From positions 1,550,001 to 1,614,000 of the forward strand of contig NZ_CP073084.1 in assembly GCF_018137985.1 (NCBI RefSeq): 64,000 nucleotides of DNA. Direction: 5' to 3'. The DNA comes from Streptococcus oriscaviae. Lineage in GTDB: Bacteria; Bacillota; Bacilli; Lactobacillales; Streptococcaceae. This document shows, piece after piece, positions 50,735-59,707 of the stretch. The position numbers were made by a program, and so were the translations under genes. Numbering within the stretch: position 1 is the first letter of the stretch; every line of letters starts with the position of its first letter. The notes beneath the pieces are model-generated. The model did no database searches. It saw only the letters and a list, made by a program, of their open reading frames with translations, and was not told where the DNA came from.

Positions 50735-52930
50735 ATGGACGATTTACAACATCAACCGATTGAAGTTCCAGAAGATTTTCAAGCCGAATACGAGGGGCGC
50801 CCAACCCGCAGTCGTAGGGGAAATCGTGGACAGTCGGATAAGCCCAAGAAAAAATCTCGGATTCCAGAGCCCATTCGTAAGTTCTGGCGCCGCTACCAGC
50901 TGACCAAGATTTTGCTGATTATCTTGGGGGTCGGTATTTTGACGGTTGGGGGTTATCTCTTCTATCTAGCAAAGACAGCGAATGTCGGTGATTTGCAGCA
51001 GGCCCTTAAGGCAACGACCGTCATCTATGACAAAGACGGCAATGAGGCAGGTACCCTGTCTGGACAGAAGGGAACCTATGTGGAACTTGATGCGATTTCC
51101 GATCATCTGGAAAATGCCGTCATCGCCACTGAGGACAGGAGTTTTTACAAAAACTCAGGGATTAACTATTTGCGGACTATTCTGGCGGTTTTGACCCTTG
51201 GAAAATCAGGGGGCGGCTCCACCATTACCCAACAGTTGGCTAAAAATGCCTTCTTGACACAAGAACAGACCATCAGCCGCAAGGCCAGAGAATACTTTTT
51301 GGCACTTGAAATCAATAAGAAGTACAGCAAGGAAGAAATTCTAACCATGTACCTCAACAACGCCTATTTTGGAAACGGGGTCTGGGGTGTCGAAGACGCT
51401 AGCCTCAAGTATTTTGGTGTTTCTGCCAGTCAATTAACCCTAGAGCAAGCGGCCATGATTGTCGGATTGCTCAAGGGGCCTGAGATTTACAATCCCTACT
51501 ATTCATTAGAAAATGCCGTCAACCGCAGGGACACAGTCCTGCAAAACATGGTCAACGCAGGCTATATTGATCAAGCCACTGCCGACGCCGGTTTTCAGGT
51601 AGATTTGGCTAGCCAGCTATACGATGCCTACGCAGGGAAACAGAGCAATTACAGTTATCCGTCCTATTTCGATGCTGTTATCGCAGAAGCCATTGACCGC
51701 TATGGCCTAAAGGAAAGCGACATCATCAACAATGGCTACCGCATCTACACCGAGATGGATCAAAATTCCCAGGCCAGTATGCAAATCATCTACAATGATG
51801 AAACCATGTTCCCGCAGTCCATCTATGACGGAACCTACGCCCAATCAGCCAGCGTAGCCCTTGATCCGACAACAGGTGGTGTCCGAGCGCTGGTTGGACG
51901 CATCAACAGTTCAGAAGATGCAGATTTCCGAAGTTTTAACTTTGCCACCCAGTCCAACCGTAGTCCGGGCTCGACCATCAAACCCCTAGTGGCCTACGCT
52001 CCAGCGGTAGCTGCGGGTTGGTCTATCAATCAGGAACTGGACAACCACACCGAAACCTACGGAGATTATACCCTCCACAACTACGATTACTCCACTTCCG
52101 AATCCATCCCTATGTATCAGGCCCTAGCTCTCTCCTACAACCTCCCGGTAGCCTCTATCGTCAATACACTGGGGATTGACCGCGCGTTTGAATATGGAGA
52201 TAAGTTTGGTCTGGACATGAGCAATGTGGAAAAAGTGCTGGGTGTGTCCATCGGAAGCGGCGTGTCAACCAACCCTCTTCAAATGGCTCAAGCCTACTCG
52301 ACCTTTGCAAATGGCGGCGTGATGAAAGACGCCCATCTGATTACCCGAATCGAAACAGCCAGCGGAAAAGTGTTGGTCAGCCACAAGGAAAGCAGTAGCC
52401 GTGTCATTGACAAGTCGGTTGCAGATAAGATGACCTCTATGATGCTAGGGACCTATACCAACGGTACAGGGGTTGTGGCAGATACAGCCAACTACTACAT
52501 CGCAGGAAAAACCGGAACCACCGAAACCAGTTTCGATGTTAACGCCGTTAACGATCAATGGTACATCGCCTATACCCCAGATTTGGTGATTAGCCAGTGG
52601 GTCGGCTTTGAAACAACCGATGAACAGCATTATATTGACAGCTCCAACTATTGGAAGGCGCCAGCAGTCTTTCAAACGGTGGCCAATTCCATCCTGCCCA
52701 ACACAGCAGGCACCCAGTTTACGGTAGAAAATGCCTATGTGCAAAACGGCATTGTTTCCATAGCAGAAGAGGATACCTCGTCTGAGCAAGCGACCAACCA
52801 AGACCAACTCAATGACATCACCAGTCGGGCTCAAAACCTCATTGAGGAAACCAAGCAAAATATCTTGGATGCCCAACTGCCAGAACGGGCCAAAACCCTG
52901 TGGGATACCTTTATTAGTTGGTTCCAGTAG
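50735..52930 (+). CDS. pbp2A: Penicillin-binding protein 2A (bifunctional class A PBP)
   Basis: A 731-residue class A PBP: basic cytoplasmic tail, membrane anchor (about 66-88), glycosyltransferase domain with EDRSFYKNSG, GGSTITQQLAKN and RKAREYFLALEINKKYSKEEIL, and a transpeptidase domain with catalytic SRSPGSTIKP (SxxK), SYN in ALSYNLPVA and KTGTTE. Makes and cross-links peptidoglycan. Upstream of rpmG-secE-nusG as in other streptococci. Confidence 0.95.
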   Translation: MDDLQHQPIEVPEDFQAEYEGRPTRSRRGNRGQSDKPKKKSRIPEPIRKFWRRYQLTKILLIILGVGILTVGGYLFYLAKTANVGDLQQALKATTVIYDKDGNEAGTLSGQKGTYVELDAISDHLENAVIATEDRSFYKNSGINYLRTILAVLTLGKSGGGSTITQQLAKNAFLTQEQTISRKAREYFLALEINKKYSKEEILTMYLNNAYFGNGVWGVEDASLKYFGVSASQLTLEQAAMIVGLLKGPEIYNPYYSLENAVNRRDTVLQNMVNAGYIDQATADAGFQVDLASQLYDAYAGKQSNYSYPSYFDAVIAEAIDRYGLKESDIINNGYRIYTEMDQNSQASMQIIYNDETMFPQSIYDGTYAQSASVALDPTTGGVRALVGRINSSEDADFRSFNFATQSNRSPGSTIKPLVAYAPAVAAGWSINQELDNHTETYGDYTLHNYDYSTSESIPMYQALALSYNLPVASIVNTLGIDRAFEYGDKFGLDMSNVEKVLGVSIGSGVSTNPLQMAQAYSTFANGGVMKDAHLITRIETASGKVLVSHKESSSRVIDKSVADKMTSMMLGTYTNGTGVVADTANYYIAGKTGTTETSFDVNAVNDQWYIAYTPDLVISQWVGFETTDEQHYIDSSNYWKAPAVFQTVANSILPNTAGTQFTVENAYVQNGIVSIAEEDTSSEQATNQDQLNDITSRAQNLIEETKQNILDAQLPERAKTLWDTFISWFQ

Positions 52931-52931
52931 T

Positions 52932-52960
52932 TGTCAAATGAAAAAAAACATGGTAGAATA
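52932..52960 (+). promoter_or_regulatory. Promoter of rpmG-secE
   Basis: TTGTCA (52932-52937), 17-base spacer, TAGAAT (52955-52960). Confidence 0.75.
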
Positions 52961-52978
52961 CTAAGGATGGAGGGCTTT

Positions 52979-53131
52979 ATGGCATTAAAAAAAGCAAGCC
53001 TAGCGTGTGCTGTTTGCGGCTCTAGAAATTACTCAATCAAACTTTCTAGCAATCCCAAGCCCACACGATTAGAAGTAAATAAATATTGTAAGCATTGTGG
53101 ACAATATACCATCCACAAAGAAACCAGATAG
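52979..53131 (+). CDS. rpmG: 50S ribosomal protein L33
   Basis: A 50-residue L33 of the zinc-binding (C+) type: CAVCG and CKHCG pairs. ATG 52979 follows GGAGG. secE follows 9 bases on. Confidence 0.95.
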   Translation: MALKKASLACAVCGSRNYSIKLSSNPKPTRLEVNKYCKHCGQYTIHKETR

Positions 53132-53140
53132 GAGTCAGAC

Positions 53141-53317
53141 GTGAAATTTTTCAAAGATACGATTCAAATTTTGAAGGATACTTCTTGGCCAACCCGTAAA
53201 CAAAGTTGGAAAGATTTCTTATCCGTTGTTGAATATACAGCATTCTTCGTGGCAGTGATTTATCTTTTTGACCTTGTTTTGTCAAAAGGCTTAATCAGCC
53301 TCATCAATCTTTTCTAG
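53141..53317 (+). CDS. secE: Preprotein translocase subunit SecE
   Basis: A 58-residue single-span translocon subunit. Starts GTG 53141 (VKFFKDTIQILKDTSWPTRKQSWKDFLSVVEYTAFFVAV). The SWPTRKQ amphipathic motif and the single C-terminal membrane helix are typical. AGGAG lies upstream. Between rpmG and nusG, as usual. Confidence 0.95.
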   Translation: MKFFKDTIQILKDTSWPTRKQSWKDFLSVVEYTAFFVAVIYLFDLVLSKGLISLINLF

Positions 53318-53324
53318 AAAATAC

Positions 53325-53354
53325 TTGCAATTTCTAAAATTGTAGTGATATAAT
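53325..53354 (+). promoter_or_regulatory. nusG promoter
   Basis: TTGCAA (53325-53330), 18-base spacer, TATAAT (53349-53354). The predicted start is only a few bases before the terminator hairpin at 53366. Confidence 0.7.
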
Positions 53355-53365
53355 AAGGAAAAGCG

Positions 53366-53387
53366 AAAGCCCTCGGGCTTTTTTTAG
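53366..53387 (+). terminator. Terminator after secE, inside the nusG leader
   Basis: AAAGCC-CTCG-GGCTTT followed by TTTTAG. It can end the rpmG-secE transcript; for RNA begun at the nusG promoter it would form a 5'-terminal hairpin. Confidence 0.75.
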
Positions 53388-53426
53388 CGTCTAAAAATGC
53401 AGCTTCCAAAAGAAAGGAAATAGCTT

Positions 53427-53966
53427 ATGTACGATAGTTTTGATAAAGGCTGGTTTGTCTTGCAAACCTACTCAGGATATGAAAACAAGGTGAAAGAAAA
53501 CCTGCTCCAACGTGCCCACACCTACAATATGCTGGAAAATATTCTCCGCGTGGAAATCCCTACACAGACAGTTCAAGTTGAGAAGAATGGCGAGGTCAAG
53601 GAAGTAGAAGAAAACCGCTTCCCAGGCTATGTCTTGGTGGAGATGGTGATGACAGACGAAGCTTGGTTTGTGGTTCGGAATACTCCAAACGTTACAGGTT
53701 TCGTAGGTTCACATGGTAACCGCTCAAAACCAACCCCGCTCTTAGAAGAAGAAATCCGTCAAATCTTGGTATCAATGGGTCAAACGGTTCAGGAATTTGA
53801 CATTGATGTTAAAGTTGGTGATACAGTGCGTATTATCGACGGGGCCTTCACCGACTACACTGGTAAGATTACCGAAATCGACAACCATAAGGTGAAGATG
53901 ATTATCTCCATGTTTGGAAACGACACGATTGCCGAGGTCAACCTCAGCCAAATCGCAGAATTGTAA
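53427..53966 (+). CDS. nusG: Transcription termination/antitermination factor NusG
   Basis: A 179-residue NusG: NGN domain (WFVLQTYSGYENKVKENLLQR...FPGYVLVEM...VRNTPNVTGFVGS) and KOW domain (VKVGDTVRIIDGAFTDYTGKI). Couples RNA polymerase to ribosomes and pausing factors. Own promoter and terminator. Confidence 0.96.
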   Translation: MYDSFDKGWFVLQTYSGYENKVKENLLQRAHTYNMLENILRVEIPTQTVQVEKNGEVKEVEENRFPGYVLVEMVMTDEAWFVVRNTPNVTGFVGSHGNRSKPTPLLEEEIRQILVSMGQTVQEFDIDVKVGDTVRIIDGAFTDYTGKITEIDNHKVKMIISMFGNDTIAEVNLSQIAEL

Positions 53967-53972
53967 TAGTAA

Positions 53973-54005
53973 AAAAATCGCCTTCTCGTAGGAGGGCGAT
54001 TTTTT
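53973..54005 (+). terminator. Terminator after nusG
   Basis: AAAAATCGCCTTC pairs with GAGGGCGATTTTT (one mismatch), followed by T. Confidence 0.85.
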
Positions 54006-54048
54006 GGGGCAAGAAAAAGCACCCAGAGGGCGCTGTGTTGTTATAAAA

Positions 54049-54119
54049 AGGCGGTAGACGGATTTGAACCGACGATCAAGCTTTTGCAGAGCCGTGCCTT
54101 ACCACTTGGCTATACCGCC
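54049..54119 (-). tRNA. tRNA-Cys(GCA)
   Basis: A 71-base cloverleaf: acceptor GGCGGTA/TACCGCC with T73, D-arm TAGCCAAGTGGTAAGGCA, anticodon loop CTGCAAA (anticodon GCA) and T-arm GTCGGTTCAAATCCGTC-like pairing. No encoded CCA. A promoter TTGACG-17-TAGAAT (minus strand, 54160-54132) lies just upstream. Confidence 0.95.
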
Positions 54120-54131
54120 ATAACAGAAACT

Positions 54132-54160
54132 ATTCTACCGAAAAAAAAGCCGTACGTCAA
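54132..54160 (-). promoter_or_regulatory. tRNA-Cys promoter
   Basis: On the minus strand TTGACG (54160-54155), 17-base spacer, TAGAAT (54137-54132). Confidence 0.7.
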
Positions 54161-54171
54161 GTGGAAATTCC

Positions 54172-54317
54172 TTGTCAAATGGGAAAAAATTTGGTATCAT
54201 TATAGAGTTGCTTCGGCAGCAAATACTCATCCTATGACCAATCGTGGTCCTGTTGCCTACGGGTTGGCCTGCGAGCTGACGTCTAGGAGAGGAAAAAAAC
54301 AAAAAGGAGAAATACTC
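54172..54317 (+). promoter_or_regulatory. rpsB promoter and about 110-base leader
   Basis: TTGTCA (54172-54177), 17-base spacer, TATCAT (54195-54200). The GC-rich leader (54206-54317) holds short complementary tracts (CAATCGTGG, GTTGCCTACGGGTTGGCCTGCG) and ends in AAAAAGGAG before the ATG. Ribosomal-protein leaders often bind the encoded protein; a specific S2-binding fold cannot be confirmed by eye. Confidence 0.5.
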
Positions 54318-55100
54318 ATGGCAGTAATTTCAATGAAACAACTTCTTGAGGCTGGTGTACACTTCGGTCACCAAACTCGCCGCTGGAACCCTAAGATGGC
54401 TAAGTACATCTTCACAGAGCGTAACGGTATCCACGTTATCGACTTGCAACAAACTGTAAAATTGGCTGACCAAGCTTACGATTTCATCCGTGACGCAGCA
54501 GCAAACGACGCAGTTATCCTCTTCGTAGGTACGAAGAAACAAGCTGCAGAAGCAGTTAAAGACGAAGCTATCCGTTCAGGTCAATACTTCATCAACCACC
54601 GTTGGTTGGGTGGAACTCTTACAAACTGGGGAACAATCCAAAAACGTATCGCTCGTTTGAAAGAAATCAACCGCATGGAAGAAGAAGGCGTCTTTGAAGT
54701 CCTTCCTAAGAAAGAAGTAGCATTGTTGAACAAACAACGCGCTCGTCTTGAAAAATTCTTGGGTGGTATCGCTGACATGCCACGCATTCCAGATGTTATG
54801 TTCGTAGTTGACCCACACAAAGAGCAAATCGCTGTTAAAGAAGCTAAGAAATTGGGTATCCCAGTTGTAGCGATGGTGGACACCAACACTGATCCAGATG
54901 ACATCGATGTGATTATCCCAGCTAACGATGACGCTATCCGCGCTGTTAAATTGATCACAGCTAAAATGGCTGACGCGATTATCGAAGGCCGTCAAGGTGA
55001 AGACAGCGTAGCAGCAGTTGAAGCTGAATTGGCAGCTGAACCAGCATCTGCAGAATCAATCGAAGAATTGGTTGAAGTTGTAGAAGGCGACAACGCGTAA
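54318..55100 (+). CDS. rpsB: 30S ribosomal protein S2
   Basis: A 260-residue S2 starting [27 protein letters not shown], with the family signatures [18 protein letters not shown] and [20 protein letters not shown]. The C-terminal tail is acidic. Paired with tsf. Confidence 0.97.
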   Translation: MAVISMKQLLEAGVHFGHQTRRWNPKMAKYIFTERNGIHVIDLQQTVKLADQAYDFIRDAAANDAVILFVGTKKQAAEAVKDEAIRSGQYFINHRWLGGTLTNWGTIQKRIARLKEINRMEEEGVFEVLPKKEVALLNKQRARLEKFLGGIADMPRIPDVMFVVDPHKEQIAVKEAKKLGIPVVAMVDTNTDPDDIDVIIPANDDAIRAVKLITAKMADAIIEGRQGEDSVAAVEAELAAEPASAESIEELVEVVEGDNA

Positions 55101-55136
55101 TTATCAGAAATTCGGGCTAAGCCCAAAAAAGAATCC

Positions 55137-55175
55137 TAAAGGGGCGGGGCGGTGCCCAGGCCCCTTATTTTATAA
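55137..55175 (+). terminator. GC-rich hairpin between rpsB and tsf
   Basis: AAGGGGC pairs with GCCCCTT around a G-rich loop (GGGGCGGTGCCCAG), followed by ATTTTATA. Probably a partial terminator lowering tsf relative to rpsB. Confidence 0.6.
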
Positions 55176-55194
55176 AAGAAAAAGGAGAACACTC

Positions 55195-56235
55195 ATGGCA
55201 GAAATTACAGCAAAGCTTGTAAAAGAATTGCGTGAAAAATCAGGTGCTGGCGTTATGGACGCTAAGAAAGCCTTGGTAGAAACTGACGGTGACATCGAAA
55301 AAGCGATTGAATTGCTTCGTGAAAAAGGGATGGCTAAGGCAGCTAAGAAGGCTGACCGTGTAGCAGCTGAAGGTTTGACAGGTGTATATGTTAACGGAAA
55401 TGTAGCAGCAGTTGTGGAAGTGAATGCTGAAACAGACTTCGTTGCGAAAAATGCTCAATTCGTTGACTTGGTTAATGCAACTGCAAAAGTGATTGCAGAA
55501 GGCAAACCAGCTGACAACGAAGCAGCACTTGCTTTGGTAATGCCAAGCGGCGAAACTCTTGGTGAAGCTTATGTTAGTGCAACAGCAACTATCGGTGAGA
55601 AAATCTCATTCCGTCGTTTTGCTCTTATCGAAAAAACAGACGCTCAAGCATTTGGTGCTTACCAACACAACGGTGGCCGTATCGGAGTTATCTCTGTTAT
55701 TGAGGGTGGTGACGAAGCGCTTGCTAAACAAGTATCTATGCACATCGCTGCGATGAAACCAACTGTTCTTTCTTACACAGAATTGGATGAGCAGTTTGTG
55801 AAAGACGAGTTGGCACAGCTTAACCACAAGATTGAGCAAGATAACGAAAGCCGTGCGATGGTTGACAAACCAGCCTTGCCACTCTTGAAATACGGTTCTA
55901 AAGCTCAATTGACTGACGAAGTGATTGCGGCAGCTGAAGAAGCAATCAAGGCAGAATTGGCAGCTGAAGGCAAACCAGAAAAAATCTGGGACAAAATTAT
56001 CCCAGGTAAGATGGAGCGCTTCCTTCTTGACAACACCAAGGTTGACCAAGCTTACACTCTTCTTGCCCAGGTCTACATCATGGACGATAGCAAGACAGTT
56101 GAAGCTTACTTGAACTCAGTAAATGCTTCAGTAGTAGAATTTGCTCGCTTTGAAGTGGGTGAAGGTATCGAGAAAGCTTCAAACGACTTTGAAGCAGAAG
56201 TAGCTGCAACCATGGCCGCAGCGCTTGGTAAATAA
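55195..56235 (+). CDS. tsf: Translation elongation factor Ts
   Basis: A 346-residue EF-Ts: [23 protein letters not shown] at the N-terminus, [12 protein letters not shown] and a second half with [12 protein letters not shown]. Exchanges GDP on EF-Tu. AAAAGGAG precedes the ATG. Confidence 0.97.
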   Translation: MAEITAKLVKELREKSGAGVMDAKKALVETDGDIEKAIELLREKGMAKAAKKADRVAAEGLTGVYVNGNVAAVVEVNAETDFVAKNAQFVDLVNATAKVIAEGKPADNEAALALVMPSGETLGEAYVSATATIGEKISFRRFALIEKTDAQAFGAYQHNGGRIGVISVIEGGDEALAKQVSMHIAAMKPTVLSYTELDEQFVKDELAQLNHKIEQDNESRAMVDKPALPLLKYGSKAQLTDEVIAAAEEAIKAELAAEGKPEKIWDKIIPGKMERFLLDNTKVDQAYTLLAQVYIMDDSKTVEAYLNSVNASVVEFARFEVGEGIEKASNDFEAEVAATMAAALGK

Positions 56236-56249
56236 TTTGCACTAAAACT

Positions 56250-56280
56250 AACGAGTTGCATTCAAAGCAGCTCGTTTTTT
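56250..56280 (+). terminator. Terminator after tsf
   Basis: AACGAGTTGC pairs with GCAGCTCGTT (one G-U pair), followed by TTTT. Confidence 0.85.
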
Positions 56281-56402
56281 GATGCAGCAAAATGAAAATT
56301 TCAAGGAATTTTCCGAGAATATTGAAATAATATGTAAATAAAATTTTGTTGCAATTATACCTGTTCTAATGTAGTATGGTACATATAGAAAAGGAGGAAT
56401 GT

Positions 56403-58682
56403 ATGAACAAGAAGTTGTTTATTAGCTTTGTTGTAGCATTGATTAGTCTTGGGAGCTGGATAGGTGTGGAGGCTGCCGAAATTCGTGGCTTTGTCAAACA
56501 ATTTACCAACGAACAGGCTCGGAGCTTTGTCCAACAGCCTAACGGCCGATTTTCGGCAACACAGCCAGCCTGGAGCCAGTCTGCTTATCTCAATCGGATT
56601 GCAGTAACCGTACAAGCCGCAGATGGGACAGTTGTGTACTCCGGTGAAACAGGAAATACCGCAACTGGGGTTGGGGGCTATTTTGCTGTGCCTAATTTGC
56701 CAGTCGGAACCTACACCATAACCTTGTCTGCCAATGATCTAACAGCCTTGCCTTTTGCTGTGGGAGCAACGGTTCAGCCACAGATGACGGTTTCTGTCCA
56801 ATTGACTTCTGACTCAGAAATTAAGAACTTAAACTGGATTTTGGCAAGTCAATCAAAACGAATCCTTGCGCTCAGTAAGCGAGGCACTTTCCCTGGAGGC
56901 ACTGCTGATGTGGATCAACTTGGGAACCCAGTCCACTACCGTATTTGGTACCAAGGAGGTGATGTAGCTTCCCTTTATACGCAGGCTGGTGTCAACTATG
57001 TTTACTTTAAGGGTGCGCTCTTCAATGACACCATTGGTCTTTATTCCAATGCGTTGACAGAGCCAACCCTATCAGCTGATGAAAAAGCCTATGGATGGGA
57101 GTTCAAGGGCTGGCGAATCAATCAAAGTGATGTGATATATAGCAGTGAGGAAGTTGGAAATACGCGTATTACGGCCGATATTATCCTAGAAGCGGTTTAT
57201 GAAGCTCCGAGTTACACAGTCAGCTTTGCAACAGATGAAGAAAAGGGAACTATCAATGGCCAGCCGGTAGTTAGCTACACGGTGGAAGGAAATGGCTCGG
57301 CTGTCACTAATCTCGTAGGCGGTAGTCTTCCAGTAGCAACAGCTAAACCTGGCTACACCTTCCTTGGCTGGTATGCTGATCACACGACTAACCTTGTGGA
57401 TGATGCCACCATTCTGGCAACTGGCGTCAAGAAAGACCTTACTTATTATGCAAAATACAAAAAAGATGCTCCAACACTCTCCATCGGTGCCAATGGCAAT
57501 TGGTTTATTGATGGTGTAGATACTGGTAAACCATCACAAGGCCCTGCAGGAGCAGATGCTCAAGCATTGACTGTAACGGCAACGGATTTTGACGCTGCTG
57601 GGAATACAGTTGTTACCTTCTCGGATAATAGTCAAGTGACCATCAAGAAGGGGACAGACGGACAAAACGGTACCAATGGCACCTCTGTCACTATCCTTAG
57701 CACTAGTCAAGATGCAGCGGGCAATACAATCGTAACCTTCTCAGATGGCACGAGTATGCAAGTTAATAAGGGAGAAGATGCTAGGCCGTTAACCATCCTT
57801 GAAAGCAAGGAAGACGCGAATGGCAACACCGTTATCACCTTCTCAGACAAGAGTGTTGTCGTAGTCAAAAAAGGCCAAGATGCGACCGCTCCTAAGGTAG
57901 AGATTGGTACCAACGGCAATTGGTTTGTTAATGGTGTGGACACTGGTAAGCCTTCACAAGGGACATCAGGTCAAGACGGTCAATCCATTACTGTACAGGA
58001 AACAAGGTTAGATGCCAATGGGAATACGGTTGTAATCTTCTCAGACGGTACCAGTTTAACCATCCACAAGGGAGCAGATGCTCAGGCTCCGCAGATTCAT
58101 ATTGGAAGCAATGGCAACTGGTTTGTCAATGGTGTTGACACAGGAAAACCAGCTCAGGGGCCTAAAGGTCAAGATGGTGCAACCGGTCAGAATGGAAAAG
58201 ATGGCCAATCTCTATCGATTGTTGAAACCAAACTAGACAAAGACGGTAATACTCTAATCGTTTTCTCTGATGGTAGCCAAGTCAGTGTCCATAAGGGACA
58301 AGCAGGCCAAGATGGTTCAAGTCCGGTCATCGCAATCAATGCAGACGGTTATTGGGTTATCAATGGCCAGTTAACGACAACCAAGGCAAAAGGAGAAGCG
58401 GGCCGTGACGGTCAGACGCCAACGATTGAAATCGGAAGCAACGGCAACTGGATTGTCAACGGGGCAGATACAGGGATTCCTGCTAAGGGAGTTGATGGTA
58501 AAGATGGGCAAGTTCTTGCTGCTGGCCAGTCTGCAACAGGAAATCCAGTAACAAACTTTGTCAAAGGCATTTTACCAGCAACAGGAACGGAACAAAATAT
58601 AGCCTTGCTCCTATTGTTGGGTTCTGGTCTCATGTTGGGCGGAGGCTATGTGCTAGGCCGCCGCAAATCAAAAGGAGAATAA
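56403..58682 (+). CDS. LPXTG surface protein with repeated NGNWFVNGVDTGKP segments
   Basis: A 759-residue wall-anchored protein: signal peptide (1-25), a carboxypeptidase-regulatory/CnaB-like strand domain (about 28-140), an InlB/Listeria-Bacteroides-type repeat with GYTFLGWYAD near 330, then a C-terminal tract of alternating units. One unit is IGxNGNWFVNGVDTGKPxQG (five copies, some diverged). The other is [D/K]xxGNTVVxFSDxSxxxxxKG (five copies). Short Gly-x-y pieces (GPKGQDGATGQNGKDGQS) are collagen-like. LPATG begins at 724, followed by a hydrophobic segment and RRKSKGE. GGAGG precedes ATG 56403. Function not known to me. Confidence 0.82.
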   Translation: MNKKLFISFVVALISLGSWIGVEAAEIRGFVKQFTNEQARSFVQQPNGRFSATQPAWSQSAYLNRIAVTVQAADGTVVYSGETGNTATGVGGYFAVPNLPVGTYTITLSANDLTALPFAVGATVQPQMTVSVQLTSDSEIKNLNWILASQSKRILALSKRGTFPGGTADVDQLGNPVHYRIWYQGGDVASLYTQAGVNYVYFKGALFNDTIGLYSNALTEPTLSADEKAYGWEFKGWRINQSDVIYSSEEVGNTRITADIILEAVYEAPSYTVSFATDEEKGTINGQPVVSYTVEGNGSAVTNLVGGSLPVATAKPGYTFLGWYADHTTNLVDDATILATGVKKDLTYYAKYKKDAPTLSIGANGNWFIDGVDTGKPSQGPAGADAQALTVTATDFDAAGNTVVTFSDNSQVTIKKGTDGQNGTNGTSVTILSTSQDAAGNTIVTFSDGTSMQVNKGEDARPLTILESKEDANGNTVITFSDKSVVVVKKGQDATAPKVEIGTNGNWFVNGVDTGKPSQGTSGQDGQSITVQETRLDANGNTVVIFSDGTSLTIHKGADAQAPQIHIGSNGNWFVNGVDTGKPAQGPKGQDGATGQNGKDGQSLSIVETKLDKDGNTLIVFSDGSQVSVHKGQAGQDGSSPVIAINADGYWVINGQLTTTKAKGEAGRDGQTPTIEIGSNGNWIVNGADTGIPAKGVDGKDGQVLAAGQSATGNPVTNFVKGILPATGTEQNIALLLLLGSGLMLGGGYVLGRRKSKGE

Positions 58683-58685
58683 ACT

Positions 58686-58709
58686 AAAAAAGCCATCTGG
58701 CTTTTTTAG
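58686..58709 (+). terminator. Terminator after the LPXTG gene
   Basis: AAAAAAGCCA-TC-TGGCTTTTTT. Confidence 0.85.
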
Positions 58710-58716
58710 ACGAAGA

Positions 58717-58748
58717 CAAACATCGTAATTGGTGTTTGTCTTTTTTAT
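58717..58748. terminator. Second, convergent terminator
   Basis: AAGACAAACA pairs with TGTTTGTCTT, with T-rich tail on plus and usable for the convergent thioredoxin-like gene. Confidence 0.7.
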
Positions 58749-58755
58749 TTAGTGA

Positions 58756-59094
58756 TTAAACCCCGACAAATTCCGCAATCTCTTCCTCTGTCATACTGGA
58801 GTCGCAGCGGACTTGGACGCCAGTTGGTTTTGCGACCAAGAGGCCTGGAACGGTTGGAACCTGATAGTGTTCACGTAGGGTTTGAAGTTCTGGACTTGGA
58901 GAGCTAGTGTCAAGAAAGTGGACTGTCAATTTTTTGTCTTGTGCGACACGGTGTAGTTTTGGAATAAACCGCTGGCAGTAAGGGCAGGTGGCGCGACCTA
59001 AAAATAGGATGCCTCCATCTTGTTTTTGAAGCAATTCTTGTGCTTGAGCAGGAGTAAGGGCGGTAAAATCTTGAGTTAAGGTTTGAAATGTCAT
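58756..59094 (-). CDS. Thioredoxin-like protein (CPYC)
   Basis: A 112-residue thioredoxin-fold protein with active site GRATCPYCQRF and a cis-Pro in VPTVPG. The CPYC pair recalls glutaredoxin, and the size and context recall streptococcal bacteriocin-transport accessory (Bta) proteins. No signal peptide, so cytoplasmic thiol exchange is likely. Confidence 0.82.
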   Translation of the reverse strand: MTFQTLTQDFTALTPAQAQELLQKQDGGILFLGRATCPYCQRFIPKLHRVAQDKKLTVHFLDTSSPSPELQTLREHYQVPTVPGLLVAKPTGVQVRCDSSMTEEEIAEFVGV

Positions 59095-59208
59095 TGTAGT
59101 CTCCTTGGAGGTTTTCTTTTTATTATAGGAAAAAAGACGGAGGAAAGCAAGATTTCGCTACGAGGATGGGGTGCGAGGCTTTTACTTTTAAAATTTGCCG
59201 TTTTAGGG

Positions 59209-59231
59209 TACAATAGTCAAAGAAAGTCAGA
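59209..59231 (+). promoter_or_regulatory. CtsR operator at the ctsR-clpC promoter
   Basis: TACAAT (59209-59214) is followed by AGTCAAA-GAA-AGTCAGA (59215-59231). This matches the CtsR tandem heptamer RGTCAAA-NAN-RGTCAAA with one mismatch and overlaps the transcription start, as expected for autorepression. Confidence 0.8.
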
Positions 59232-59247
59232 GAAAGAGGCGAGTCCT

Positions 59248-59706
59248 ATGGCGATGAAAAATACATCCGACTATATTGAAGAACATATCAAGGCCATTTT
59301 GGAACAGGTTAATGTTGCTGAGTTGCGACGCAGTGAATTGGCCAGTCGTTTCGAGGTGGTGCCCAGTCAGATTAACTATGTGATTAAGACCCGATTTACA
59401 GCTAGCCGAGGCTATATTGTCGAAAGTAAAAGAGGTGGTGGTGGCTATATTCGTATTGGCCGAATTACCTTTTCAGACAAGCATGAACTAGTTCGCGATT
59501 TGCTTAAGAATATGGGCGACGAGTTATCTGCAACAGTCTTTACAGATATTTTGCAGCTATTGTTTGATGAAGGTTTGATGACGGAAAGAGAGGGCAATCT
59601 CCTTCTAGCAACTAGTAGCGATGAGGTGTTAGGCAGGGAGGCCAACCAAGTAAGAGCGCGGATGATGCGTCAAATCCTGCGCCGTTTAGATAGGAAAGAG
59701 GACTAA
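59248..59706 (+). CDS. ctsR: Heat-shock repressor CtsR
   Basis: A 152-residue repressor of clp genes: N-terminal winged HTH (RRSELASRFEVVPSQINYVIKTRF), the glycine-rich wing ESKRGGGGYIRI and a C-terminal domain recognised by McsB/ClpC. ATG 59248 is taken; ATG 59254 is also possible. clpC begins one base after the stop. A CtsR box lies at the promoter. Confidence 0.95.
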   Translation: MAMKNTSDYIEEHIKAILEQVNVAELRRSELASRFEVVPSQINYVIKTRFTASRGYIVESKRGGGGYIRIGRITFSDKHELVRDLLKNMGDELSATVFTDILQLLFDEGLMTEREGNLLLATSSDEVLGREANQVRARMMRQILRRLDRKED

Positions 59707-59707
59707 T

